A stretch of 32,226 nucleotides of DNA, taken from assembly GCA_024276075.1 (NCBI GenBank), contig JAJRXX010000002.1:1-32226 (forward strand). Reading direction: 5' to 3'. Below are positions 6,445-14,727 of this stretch, one piece after another. The position numbers and the translations under genes were made by a program. Source of the DNA: Planctomycetota bacterium. GTDB taxonomy: Bacteria; Planctomycetota; Phycisphaerae; Phycisphaerales; Phycisphaeraceae. The first letter of the stretch is position 1, and each line of letters opens with the position of its first letter. The notes beneath the pieces were generated by a model that worked only from the letters and a program-made list of their open reading frames with translations, did no database searches and was not told the origin of the DNA.

Positions 6445-9351
6445 CTACGTAACACCCAAGACCTCAGCACATCGGCCACAGAGCATGCCCCCGTCGCTGC
6501 GCTGCTTGACGACGCCGTCCCGCTTCCAGCAGCGGTCGCAGCGGGGTTCACCGCTCAGATCGAGCACCTCAAACGCCATCGGCGACGAACCATCGCCCGG
6601 ATCACTGGCCAGTTCAACCCGGCTAATCCCGCACAGGTCAGCCAGGTCAACGCGATCAAACCGGCTCAGGTACTGACCGCTCTTGTGGCTGTGCGTGATG
6701 CGCAGCCCGCAGTCCAGCGGGTTATCAATACCACCCGAAACGCGCGCGTCCTCGATAGCCTTCAACGCTCGGCCACGCAACAGCATGACGTTGTCCCAAT
6801 CCGCATCGAGGGCAGGCCCCTGCACGCCAACGGATTGCGCCTGCGGCTCGGGGAATTGTGCCAGGTGCACCGAATCGGCATCGGGGCCATGTAGCGCCGA
6901 CCAAACCTCATCAGCCGTGTGCGGGAGGATCGGTGCGATCAAGCGGGCCAGCACGTCAACGATCTGGTATATGACGGTCTGCGTCCGCCGCCGGCGCCCG
7001 CTATCGGGTGCGTCGCAGTACAGCCGGTCCTTGACAGCCGTGAGGTACTGGGCCGACATCGTCTCGTTGCAGAACCGGAACAACGCCAAATGCACCTGCC
7101 TGAAACTAAAGTCGTCGTAGTGATCCATGACACTCTGGGTCAACAGAAATAGTTGCCCCTTCGCCCATGCGTCGATGCTCGTCAAATCAGCGTCGGTGAA
7201 CGAGTAGCTGTGCTGGGACGGGTCGAAGCCGTTGAGATTACTCAGCAAAAAGCGGACCGTGTTGCGTACCTTGCGATACTCCTCGCCAGCGACGCGGAAA
7301 AACGCGTTGTCCACCTTGATGTCGTTGTCCGTGTTGAGCGAGCTGACCCACCACCGGCAGACGTCCGCCCCGAAGTCCTTCAGCAGCGCATCGACCCCCA
7401 GGGCGTTGCCCCCGGACTTGGACATCTTCCGCCCATCCTTGTCGACCATGAACCCGTGCGTGAGCACCGCCTTGAACGGCGCTTGCCCCGTCACGCCCAA
7501 CGCCGGCAGCAGTGAAAGCTGGAACCACCCGCGGTGCTGGTCGGAACCCTCCAGATACAGGTCAGCGGGATACCCCATGCCGCGCTGCCGCAGCACCGCG
7601 TGCCACGACGAACCCGACTCGAACCACACGTCGAAGATGTCCGAAGACTTGCGCAGTGTTGAATAATCCGGCTCCAGCCCCTTCGTGTAGAACCACCTCG
7701 GCACGTCGCCGTCCGCACTGGGATCGTAGCCGTCGAGCAGTTGTTCGGGGGTGGCGCTGAACCAGTAGTCCGACCCGTGCTTGCGGATATTGCTCGATAC
7801 CGCACGCACCGACGCGGCGGTGAGCAGCGACTCGCCCTCGACCCCTTCGGGGGGGTAAAACGCCGGGATCGGTAGCCCCCACGCCCGCTGACGGCTCACG
7901 CACCAGTCCGGACGCGACTCGAGCATCCCGCGCATCCGGTTGCGGCCCCATTCGGGGTAGAACTCAACATTGTTTTTGGTCACGCCCAAAGCACGCTTCC
8001 GTAATGTTTGAGCGTCCGGGTCGAGCGTATCCACCCCGACAAACCACTGCTCCGTAGCACGAAAAATCACCGGCGTCTTGGACCGCCAATCGTGCGGGTA
8101 GCTGTGCGTAATCGTCTCTTGGTGGAACAGGTAGCCGCTATCGTGCAAACGTTTGAGGACTAATTTGTTCGCGTCCCAGATATTGACGCCCTGCAACCAA
8201 TCGGGAGTCGTATCATCAAACGTGCCGTCGGCAAGGACAGGGCAATAGACGTCAAGCCCTTCGCGCAAGCCGGTCTGATAGTCTTCGACGCCGTGACCGG
8301 GCGCGGTGTGCACCAAACCGGTGCCGTCTTCGAGTGTGACGTAGTCAGCCGTAACCACCCGACGCTTGCGCCCGTCGCTGACAAAGGGGTGACCATACGT
8401 TAATCCACCAAGCACCTTGCCGGGCTGGCGTGCGGCGCCGATCAATTCGAAGTCGTTGACACCCACCTTGTGGGCGACTTTTTCAACGAGATCGCTGGCA
8501 ATCATCACAAGCTTTCGACCAATCTTGACCAGCGAATATTCATAACGCTCGTGCACCGCCACCGCCATGTTGGCCGGCAGCGTCCAGGGCGTCGTCGTCC
8601 AGATCATCAGGTACACCGGTGCGTCGTCGGGCACCTTGCCCTGTGCCTCGAACGCGGCCAGCAGATCATCCTTACTCTCCACCTCGAACAGCACGTACAC
8701 GCTCGTGTCCTCGCGGTCCTCGTACTCCAACTCAGCATCGGCCAACGCTGTCTGGTTCGCGATCGACCAGTGCACCGGCTTGAGCGCGCGGTAGACCAAC
8801 CCTTGACTGACCAGGTCGGCGAAGACCTCCAGCACCGCGGCCTCGTAGTTCGGGTCCATGGTGACATACGGGTTCTCGTAATCGGCCAGCGTTAAGAGCC
8901 GCTTCATCTGACCCGACTGGAGCTTGACGAATTTTTGGGCATAGGCCTTGCACTTCCTGCGGACCTTGTAAGGCTCCATCTCACGCGCCGCGTCGCCCAG
9001 GTCCTGCACCACCTTGTGCTCGATCGGCAACCCGTGGCAATCCCAGCCGGGGATGTACGGGCAGTCATATCCAGCCATCGTCTTGGACCGCACGACAATG
9101 TCCTTGAGCGCCTTATTGAGCAAGTGTCCCAAGTGGATCGAGCCGTTGGCGTAGGGCGGACCGTCGTGGAAAACATACGCGCCCTTCGGGTGAACCCGCC
9201 CCCGGATGCGGCTGTAGATACCCTGCCTCTCCCAGCGCTTGAGCGTCGCCGGCTCGGTCTGCACCAGGTTGGCCTTCATGGGAAAGACGGTCTTGGGCAG
9301 GTTCAGCGTGGGCTTGTAGGACTTGGCTTTTTCTTGTGAGGGCTGTGGCAT
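6445..9351 (-). CDS. ileS: Isoleucine--tRNA ligase
   Basis: 968 residues, the usual length for bacterial IleRS. It charges tRNA-Ile with isoleucine in the cytoplasm. Class I signatures are present: HLGH (73-76) inside PPYANGSIHLGH, WDCHGLPIEHKV just after it, the large CP1 editing domain in the middle, and KMSKS (642-646). The C-terminal zinc finger C938-x2-C941...C958-x2-C961 is intact, which marks the bacterial IleS1 type. ATG at 9351 is the first in-frame Met before the conserved LNLPKTVFPM start. It is last of a minus-strand run after the HYExAFE gene; the 293-bp gap between them is filled by mini-elements, so it probably has its own promoter. Confidence 0.97.
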   Translation of the reverse strand: MPQPSQEKAKSYKPTLNLPKTVFPMKANLVQTEPATLKRWERQGIYSRIRGRVHPKGAYVFHDGPPYANGSIHLGHLLNKALKDIVVRSKTMAGYDCPYIPGWDCHGLPIEHKVVQDLGDAAREMEPYKVRRKCKAYAQKFVKLQSGQMKRLLTLADYENPYVTMDPNYEAAVLEVFADLVSQGLVYRALKPVHWSIANQTALADAELEYEDREDTSVYVLFEVESKDDLLAAFEAQGKVPDDAPVYLMIWTTTPWTLPANMAVAVHERYEYSLVKIGRKLVMIASDLVEKVAHKVGVNDFELIGAARQPGKVLGGLTYGHPFVSDGRKRRVVTADYVTLEDGTGLVHTAPGHGVEDYQTGLREGLDVYCPVLADGTFDDTTPDWLQGVNIWDANKLVLKRLHDSGYLFHQETITHSYPHDWRSKTPVIFRATEQWFVGVDTLDPDAQTLRKRALGVTKNNVEFYPEWGRNRMRGMLESRPDWCVSRQRAWGLPIPAFYPPEGVEGESLLTAASVRAVSSNIRKHGSDYWFSATPEQLLDGYDPSADGDVPRWFYTKGLEPDYSTLRKSSDIFDVWFESGSSWHAVLRQRGMGYPADLYLEGSDQHRGWFQLSLLPALGVTGQAPFKAVLTHGFMVDKDGRKMSKSGGNALGVDALLKDFGADVCRWWVSSLNTDNDIKVDNAFFRVAGEEYRKVRNTVRFLLSNLNGFDPSQHSYSFTDADLTSIDAWAKGQLFLLTQSVMDHYDDFSFRQVHLALFRFCNETMSAQYLTAVKDRLYCDAPDSGRRRRTQTVIYQIVDVLARLIAPILPHTADEVWSALHGPDADSVHLAQFPEPQAQSVGVQGPALDADWDNVMLLRGRALKAIEDARVSGGIDNPLDCGLRITHSHKSGQYLSRFDRVDLADLCGISRVELASDPGDGSSPMAFEVLDLSGEPRCDRCWKRDGVVKQRSDGGMLCGRCAEVLGVT

Positions 9352-9402
9352 CGCCGAGGATTTTAACGAAACCTGCGCCGCGGTGTTGCTGCCCCACCCC
9401 TA

Positions 9403-9480
9403 ATATGCATTGCGTATGTTTTTAACGCGTCATATATCCATAAGTATTTGTGATACCTGATCCCGCGTACAAGGACAGTG
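9403..9480 (+). repeat. TATACGCATTGCGTATA-type repeat, copy 1
   Basis: About 78 bp starting ATATGCATTGCGTATG and running to CCCGCGTACAAGGACAG. It is about 75% alike by eye to 12325-12410, with the same block order (GCGT, ATCC-TAAGTATTTG, GCGTACAAGGACNGT). Its first half also matches 27053 and, inverted, 30684. It lies upstream of ileS. Confidence 0.55.
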
Positions 9481-9490
9481 GGGCAATTTA

Positions 9491-9626
9491 GAGCTCATCC
9501 CAAAAACCCCGATGGGGGGGTTAAATCGGGTGCCACTGGCTGCTTGTCAGCCAGTGTAAATGACGAAGGGTTACACCGGTGGATCGGTTGTCGATGGTCT
9601 ATTTGTTTGGGTTTTAGGATGGGTTC
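9491..9626 (+). mobile_element. TA-flanked palindromic element D (136 bp)
   Basis: The left end is GAGCTCATCCCAAAAACCCC; the right end read on the other strand is GAACCCATCCTAAAACCCAA (about 15 of 20 matched). TA dinucleotides flank both ends (9489-9490, 9627-9628). Inside is a perfect 9-bp hairpin, CACTGGCTG (9534-9542)/CAGCCAGTG (9548-9556). It is non-coding and lies just past the end of the HYExAFE gene. Confidence 0.6.
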
Positions 9627-9644
9627 TAGTGATTGGTATAACAC

Positions 9645-10187
9645 CTACAGCAGCCACGCCAACGGGACAGCACCACGGTTAAACACCGCCGCGGGCACGC
9701 TCACCGTGCCCCAACTGGGGCTGCGCATCCGGATGTGTTGACGGTAGTCAGCCAGCTTGATCGCCATGACCGCGTACCACCGCCCAGCCCACTCGAATAC
9801 ATCGCGAAACAACGCATCGGGCGGGGGCTGCTGGCACCAATACAGAAAGGCGAACGCCGCCTCGAAGTCCTCCCCGAACACCCCCTCCCATCTATCCATC
9901 GCATCGACGTCAGCCCGCGTCACCCAGTTATCCAGTGACTTGTTAGACCGACCCGCGTGCTTACGCCCTTTGACGTCGACCAACAGATTGGGACCCGACT
10001 CGCTGTACACCACGAAGTCGAAACTCTTGAGAGCAACCGTATCGCCCGGCCCCGCGTCAACCCCGCAGCTATAATCGCCGTCCCGCTGCAGAGCACGCTT
10101 CGCCTCGTCCACCGCCACATACGGCACCGCACGCCGTCGCAGGTATTGCTCAAATGCTTGGTCGTAATGAAAACGCCGTTGGGCCAT
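9645..10187 (-). CDS. HYExAFE-type protein, possible PD-(D/E)xK nuclease fold
   Basis: 180 residues. Near the start is HYDQAFE (residues 7-13), the signature of the HYExAFE family known from planctomycetes, whose function is not established as far as I know. Further in, FDFVVY (D57) followed by LLVDVKGRK (D71, K73) has the D...DxK spacing of PD-(D/E)xK nuclease-like folds, so nucleic-acid cleavage or binding is a fair guess but unproven. The C-terminal half is rich in Trp and Phe. There is no signal peptide. The ATG at 10187 is the start. It lies between hisS (upstream, 149-bp gap with a homopyrimidine tract) and ileS on the same strand. Confidence 0.75.
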   Translation of the reverse strand: MAQRRFHYDQAFEQYLRRRAVPYVAVDEAKRALQRDGDYSCGVDAGPGDTVALKSFDFVVYSESGPNLLVDVKGRKHAGRSNKSLDNWVTRADVDAMDRWEGVFGEDFEAAFAFLYWCQQPPPDALFRDVFEWAGRWYAVMAIKLADYRQHIRMRSPSWGTVSVPAAVFNRGAVPLAWLL

Positions 10188-10240
10188 GACACCCTAATAC
10201 TGCCAATCTTGAATCGGCAGCCAAGGGCGCCGGTCAGAGC

Positions 10241-10306
10241 AGTGCCAGGGTGCTGGCACTCCTCTCCCCTCCTTTCCCCTCCTTTCTCTCCTTATCCTCC
10301 CCTACC
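10241..10306. repeat. Hairpin followed by homopyrimidine tract
   Basis: A 7-bp perfect stem AGTGCCA/TGGCACT (10241-10260) is followed on the plus strand by about 45 bases almost only of C and T (10260-10306), built from repeated CCTTTCCCCT-like units. On the minus strand this is a long purine run, between the hisS stop and the HYExAFE start. There is no U-run for a canonical terminator. Confidence 0.5.
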
Positions 10307-10336
10307 ACCTTCAACCGGGTCCATTTTGATAGAGGT

Positions 10337-11674
10337 CTACGGCTCGCGATGCCCCAGGCGTGCGGCCAAATCGTCCATGTGTTCCTCTTTGACTGACACG
10401 TCAGACTGCTCACCTGTGGACAAATTCTTCAACCCAGCGACATCCTGCTCGATAATCCGCTCATCGACGATCAGCGCGTAGCGGGCACAGCAGGCTGCGG
10501 CTTCCTTGAGTTGCTTGCCAAGATTGCGTGTCGTCTTGTAGCTAAATCGCGCGTGCACACCCTGTTTGCGCAGCGACGATACGATCTTCAGCGATTTAGT
10601 GGTATACCCCGTTACCTCGATTACAAAAACATCAGGCCGTGGCGAAACCTTTTCGGAATCAGGCAGCAACCCCTTGTCAGCCAAGACGTTCATCAGCACG
10701 ACGTCACCCATGCCGAACCCAACTGCGGGCGTCGCTGGCCCGCCAAACATCTTGATCAACCCGTCGTACCGCCCTCCCCCGGCCATGGCTCGCTCGGCCC
10801 CGCTGGCCTCGTGGATCTCAAACACCGTTCCCGTGTAGTACGCCAACCCCCGCACGATGCTCAGGTCGTACTCGCACCAATCGGCAATGCCGAATGTCTC
10901 TAATTCCGTACCAAGCGTCTCAAAATCGACCACGCTCGGATCGCCTCTGTCCAACACGAGCTTGCTCCTGATCGCGGCGATCACGCCGTCCTGATCGCAG
11001 GGGTATTTGTCTTTGCCGAATTCCTGAAACATGCGCACGGCTAACTCGTCCAAACCAATCCTCGACGCTTCGGTGAGCACCTCCTCACGCGGGAGCCGAT
11101 CCATCCGGTCGAGCAGGTTAAAAGCCGCGGGCATGTCAGCGTCGGTCACGCCCAGCTTTGCGAGGATATTCCGCACCGTCTGCCGATGGCTGATCTTCAC
11201 CCTCACATGCTTGGGCGTCAGACCAAGCTCGCTCATCAGGTCCACCGCTGTAAAGATGCACTCCGCGTCGGTTACGGAATCGTCGAGGCCCAGGATGTCC
11301 ACGTTCCACTGCGAGAACTCGCGCAGCCGCCCGCGCTGGGGCCGCTCTGCCCGACACAGATTCGGCGTACTAAACCACTTGATCGGTTTGGGTAATGCAT
11401 TCGCCTGTGCTGCGACCATGCGTGCCAGGGTCGGCGTAAACTCGGGCCGAAGGGCTAGCTCCCGACCGCCGCGATCCTCGAAGTGGAACAACTCACTGAC
11501 GATACCGTCCCCGCTCTTGACCTTGTACAGGTCGAGCGACTCGAAGATCGGCCCGTCCACTTGTTCGAACCCGTTACGCTGAGAGACGCGGCGCCAAGCG
11601 TCGAGGATATAGCTTCGCCGAGCCATCTCAGCGGGGTAAAAGTCACGTGTGCCTTTGGGGGCCTGGAATTTCAT
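10337..11674 (-). CDS. hisS: Histidine--tRNA ligase
   Basis: 445 residues, normal for class II HisRS, which charges tRNA-His. The N-terminus FQAPKGTRDFYP carries the conserved start, LALRPEFTPTLARMVA and LCRAERPQRGRLREFSQW form motif 2, and RGLAYYTGTVFEIH is the histidine-specific loop (Ala where many enzymes have Asp). GGGRYDGLIKMFGG and TPAVGFGMGDV supply motif 3 context. A C-terminal anticodon-binding domain follows (about 345-440). The ATG at 11674 fits the family start. It is 65 bp downstream of the YkgJ-type gene on the same strand, so the two may be co-transcribed. Confidence 0.96.
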   Translation of the reverse strand: MKFQAPKGTRDFYPAEMARRSYILDAWRRVSQRNGFEQVDGPIFESLDLYKVKSGDGIVSELFHFEDRGGRELALRPEFTPTLARMVAAQANALPKPIKWFSTPNLCRAERPQRGRLREFSQWNVDILGLDDSVTDAECIFTAVDLMSELGLTPKHVRVKISHRQTVRNILAKLGVTDADMPAAFNLLDRMDRLPREEVLTEASRIGLDELAVRMFQEFGKDKYPCDQDGVIAAIRSKLVLDRGDPSVVDFETLGTELETFGIADWCEYDLSIVRGLAYYTGTVFEIHEASGAERAMAGGGRYDGLIKMFGGPATPAVGFGMGDVVLMNVLADKGLLPDSEKVSPRPDVFVIEVTGYTTKSLKIVSSLRKQGVHARFSYKTTRNLGKQLKEAAACCARYALIVDERIIEQDVAGLKNLSTGEQSDVSVKEEHMDDLAARLGHREP

Positions 11675-11739
11675 ATGAATTAACGACTCGCCGGCAGCCC
11701 TTGCGGCACGGCGGTGTATGTGACAACGACACGACGTGC

Positions 11740-12306
11740 TTACCTGCCCGACTCCCCTCCACCCGACTCCCCGACGGAGATCGTCACCAACGGACCGGGC
11801 TTCTTGCGCGTGTGGCGGTGCGGGGTCTTGCCGGGGTGCCCCTTGACGCGGGGCCGGGCACGCGACGCCAAGACGTGCTTGCCGGTGGGCTTGTCGGGGT
11901 GGTCCTTGGGGGTGCCGGTATTCCGCAGCCGCTGACGCACCGCATACCGCTTGTAGCTGTCACCCATAACAGCCTGAGCGTAGGCTTCGAGCTGTTCGGG
12001 CTTGGTGAAATACTGGTCGAAGTCGTACGCACCGGTGTAGTAGTCGCAGTTATCGGTGGTGTACTGGCGGCAGATTTTTGGCCGATCTTCGTAGATGCCG
12101 CACTTGTTGTCGTCCTGGAGGTACTGGCAGCGGGTCTGGACCGACAGGTACCAGTCGTCGTCCTCAATGAAGACATGGACGTTCTCGTGGGCAAGGTACC
12201 AGCGAATATCGTCGTACTCCTCAGGCGTATCGGGTTCATCGATCGCCAGGGCGAAATACCGGCAACACAAAGCGGTGCACCGGTCACATAAGCATTCCTC
12301 AGCCAT
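11740..12306 (-). CDS. YkgJ-family cysteine-cluster protein
   Basis: 188 residues. The N-terminal 90 residues hold a cysteine cluster: C5, C7, C10, C14-C15, then C60, C69 in DDNKCGIYEDRPKICR (C79) and C87. This is the CxxCxxxCC plus C-x-Y-x-x-RP-x-x-C pattern of the YkgJ family, thought to bind zinc or an iron-sulfur cluster; the reaction is unknown. The last 50 residues are basic and Pro/Gly-rich (HRHTRKKPG), probably disordered. ATG at 12306. It heads the minus-strand run with hisS 65 bp downstream, and a repeat (12325-12410) sits right upstream of its start. Confidence 0.85.
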   Translation of the reverse strand: MAEECLCDRCTALCCRYFALAIDEPDTPEEYDDIRWYLAHENVHVFIEDDDWYLSVQTRCQYLQDDNKCGIYEDRPKICRQYTTDNCDYYTGAYDFDQYFTKPEQLEAYAQAVMGDSYKRYAVRQRLRNTGTPKDHPDKPTGKHVLASRARPRVKGHPGKTPHRHTRKKPGPLVTISVGESGGGESGR

Positions 12307-12324
12307 GGGGGGCTCCAGTTAGGC

Positions 12325-12410
12325 TATACGCATTTGCGTATATTTTGACCGCGTCTTACATCCGTAAGTATTTGCGACATTTGATTCCGCGTACAAGGAC
12401 TGTCGGGCAA
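12325..12410 (+). repeat. TATACGCATTGCGTATA-type repeat, copy 2
   Basis: It starts TATACGCATTTGCGTATA (itself a palindrome) and ends CGCGTACAAGGACTGTC. It is related to 9403-9480 along its whole length and to the first half of 27053-27166. As in the ileS case it lies directly upstream of a minus-strand gene, so it may carry or disturb promoter sequence. Confidence 0.55.
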
Positions 12411-12497
12411 TACTTAAGGTAATGGGTATAGAATCATCAACCGTAAATTGTAACAGCGCGATTGTAAGAGCCCCCGTAACTTGATTCAATTAAACCC

Positions 12498-13094
12498 ATG
12501 CGCGTAATAGCCGGAACACACCGCCGAAGGACACTGCTGCCCCCGCAGGGCAACGACGTGACGCGACCCATCCCCGACCGCGTCAAGCAGAGCCTGTACG
12601 ACCGGCTCTGGTCGATGGGCTCACTGGAAACGGGTACAGCCCTGGACATTTTTTCCGGCACGGGCAGCTTGGGCATCGAGGCCTTATCACGCGGCGTGAC
12701 ACGCTGCACGTTTGTCGAGCGAGACCGATCCGCACGGCAACGCTTGGAGCAAAACCTCGCCACACTGGGCCTGACCGACCGGGCGACGATATTGGGCGTC
12801 GACGCCTTGGCTGCGGGTTGGGCTGGGTTGCTTGGCCGCACCGCGTTGGGCTTGATCTTCTGCGACCCCCCCTACGCCCTGACCACCGACGCCGCTTCGA
12901 TGACGCGCATCGCGGGCCTGATCGAATCGCTGCACGACGTGGCCGCACCGGATGCTGTGCTCACGCTGCGCACCGACAGCCACACGCAAGCACCCGTTGT
13001 CCCCAGCTGGGCGGGACCCGCGTCGCACCCCTACGGGTCGACCTGCGTGCACCTCTACGAACTGCCAGACCCGCAAGCCCCTCCACAACCATGA
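12498..13094 (+). CDS. rsmD: 16S rRNA (guanine-N2-966) methyltransferase RsmD
   Basis: 198 residues, typical for RsmD, which methylates G966 of 16S rRNA with S-adenosylmethionine during 30S assembly. The N-terminal MRVIAGTHRRRTLLPP and TRPIPDRVKQSLYDRL are the family opening. LDIFSGTGSLGIEALSRG (about 49-66) is the SAM-binding motif I, and DPPY (123-126) is the catalytic amino-methyltransferase motif. The ATG at 12498 precisely fits the family start. It begins a plus-strand run rsmD, ffh, valS, recO and is divergent from the YkgJ-type gene. Confidence 0.93.
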   Translation: MRVIAGTHRRRTLLPPQGNDVTRPIPDRVKQSLYDRLWSMGSLETGTALDIFSGTGSLGIEALSRGVTRCTFVERDRSARQRLEQNLATLGLTDRATILGVDALAAGWAGLLGRTALGLIFCDPPYALTTDAASMTRIAGLIESLHDVAAPDAVLTLRTDSHTQAPVVPSWAGPASHPYGSTCVHLYELPDPQAPPQP

Positions 13095-13177
13095 CGATTG
13101 GCCCGTCATTTGGTTAATTGCGATCGATAATTCAAGCCCGTAGGATTGGCCCCTTAACTTCTCTAAGCCCCACTGTA

Positions 13178-13223
13178 TTATTGACTGCATAACGGCAACA
13201 TTATTGACTGCGTAACGACACCA
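13178..13223 (+). repeat. Tandem 23-bp duplication in the ffh leader
   Basis: Two adjacent 23-bp units, TTATTGACTGCATAACG.. and TTATTGACTGCGTAACG.., differ by about three bases. The second ends just before the ffh ATG. The duplication includes a TTGACT that could act as a -35 element, but no convincing -10 follows. Confidence 0.6.
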
Positions 13224-13225
13224 CC

Positions 13226-14716
13226 ATGTTTGGCTCACTAACCGACAAATTCTCCAACGCTTTCCGCAACCTCTCGGGCCGCGGCAAGATATCCGAGTCC
13301 AACGTCCGCGAGGCTATGGACGAGGTACGCACCGCGCTGCTCGAAGCCGACGTGAACCTCACCGTCGTCGAAGCGTTCACCAAGCGTGTACTCGACAAAG
13401 CCCTGGGCAGCGAGGTGCTCGCGAGCCTCAAACCCAGCCAGCAGATGGTCAAGATCGTCCACGACGAATTAATCGACCTGATGGGCCCAATCGACTCGCA
13501 CCTGATGTACGTTCAGCCGGGCCCGACCGTCGTGATGATGTGTGGCCTACAAGGCTCGGGCAAGACCACCACCTGCGGCAAGCTCGCTGCTTACCTCAAA
13601 AAACAGGGTAAAAGCGTCACCCTCGCCGCCGTCGACCTCCAGCGACCCGCAGCCGTCACCCAGCTACAGGTACTCTCGCAACAGGTCCAAGACGACATGC
13701 CCGGCAGCGGCATCGTCCGCTTCCACGGCGAACCCGACAAGGTCGCCGAATACGGCAAGGCTGTGGGAGCCGCTGTCACCGTCTCGAAAAACGCCCTCAA
13801 AAAAGCCCGTGCCGACGGCAGCGACGTGCTCATCCTCGACACCGCGGGACGCTTGCACATCAACGATCAGCTCATGGACGAGCTGCGCAAGGTTAATCAA
13901 GCTGTCACCCCGCACCAGATATATCTTGTGGTCGACGCGATGACCGGGCAGGACGCGGTCAACTCAGCCAAAGCGTTCAACGAACAGCTCGAGCTCGATG
14001 GCGTGATCCTCACCAAGTTCGACTCCGACACGCGTGGCGGTGCTGCGCTATCCGTCAAGCACGTTACGGGCAAGCCCATCAAGTTCATCGGCACCGGCGA
14101 AAAGCTCGACGCGCTCGAGGAGTTCCACCCGGACCGCATCGCATCACGAATACTGGGTATGGGCGACATCGTTAGCCTCGTCGAAAAGGCACAGGAACAC
14201 GTCTCCGAGGAAGAAGCCCTGGCCATGCAGGAAAAGATGGCTAAGGGCAAGATGACCATGGACGACTTCCTTGGCCAACTCAAGAGCATCCGCAAGATGG
14301 GCTCGATTAAATCGCTCATGGGCATGCTCCCGGGCGTGGGCAGCCAATTAAAGGACCTCGACCTCGACGAGAAACAACTGGGCCGCACCGAGGCGATCAT
14401 CCAGTCCATGACCGCCCAAGAGCGTCGCAACGCCGACCTGCTCGACAACTCACGACGACGACGCATCGCTCGCGGCTCGGGCACCTCGTCACAGGACGTA
14501 AGCCAATTAATTAAAAGCTTTGGCATGGTCTCGCAGATGAGCAAGCAGATGGCGGGCATGGGCATGATGGGTAAGCTCAAAGCGATGAGCGGCCTGGGTC
14601 AGATGGACCTGGCGGCGATGGCGGGCGGGCAAGGCATGCCACAGCTACCGGGCATGGGCACGGGCTCAACCAAAAAACAGCCCCGCTTCAAGCAACGCAA
14701 GCGAAAGAGCAGATAG
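13226..14716 (+). CDS. ffh: Signal recognition particle GTPase Ffh
   Basis: 496 residues. Ffh binds 4.5S RNA and signal sequences and delivers ribosomes to the FtsY receptor at the membrane. An N-domain (1-95) precedes the G-domain with GLQGSGKTT (107-115), DTAGR (205-209) and TKFD (263-266). The M-domain (from about 310) includes MGSIKSLMGMLPG and RRRRIARGSGTSSQDV, the RNA-binding part, and ends in a Met- and Gly-rich finger region (SKQMAGMGMMGKLKAM) with a basic tail. It is somewhat longer than the usual 450 because of that tail. The valS start follows 11 bp after its stop, so the two are almost certainly one transcript. Confidence 0.97.
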   Translation: MFGSLTDKFSNAFRNLSGRGKISESNVREAMDEVRTALLEADVNLTVVEAFTKRVLDKALGSEVLASLKPSQQMVKIVHDELIDLMGPIDSHLMYVQPGPTVVMMCGLQGSGKTTTCGKLAAYLKKQGKSVTLAAVDLQRPAAVTQLQVLSQQVQDDMPGSGIVRFHGEPDKVAEYGKAVGAAVTVSKNALKKARADGSDVLILDTAGRLHINDQLMDELRKVNQAVTPHQIYLVVDAMTGQDAVNSAKAFNEQLELDGVILTKFDSDTRGGAALSVKHVTGKPIKFIGTGEKLDALEEFHPDRIASRILGMGDIVSLVEKAQEHVSEEEALAMQEKMAKGKMTMDDFLGQLKSIRKMGSIKSLMGMLPGVGSQLKDLDLDEKQLGRTEAIIQSMTAQERRNADLLDNSRRRRIARGSGTSSQDVSQLIKSFGMVSQMSKQMAGMGMMGKLKAMSGLGQMDLAAMAGGQGMPQLPGMGTGSTKKQPRFKQRKRKSR

Positions 14717-14727
14717 CCCAACCGACC

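Noticed and set aside
12583-12948. Minus-strand frames opposite rsmD
   Set aside because: They are Arg/Ser/Pro-rich shadows of a well-supported gene on the other strand.
13897-14580. 227-residue minus-strand frame opposite ffh
   Set aside because: It is antisense to the conserved Ffh M-domain, with composition typical of a shadow frame (Met/Ser-rich).
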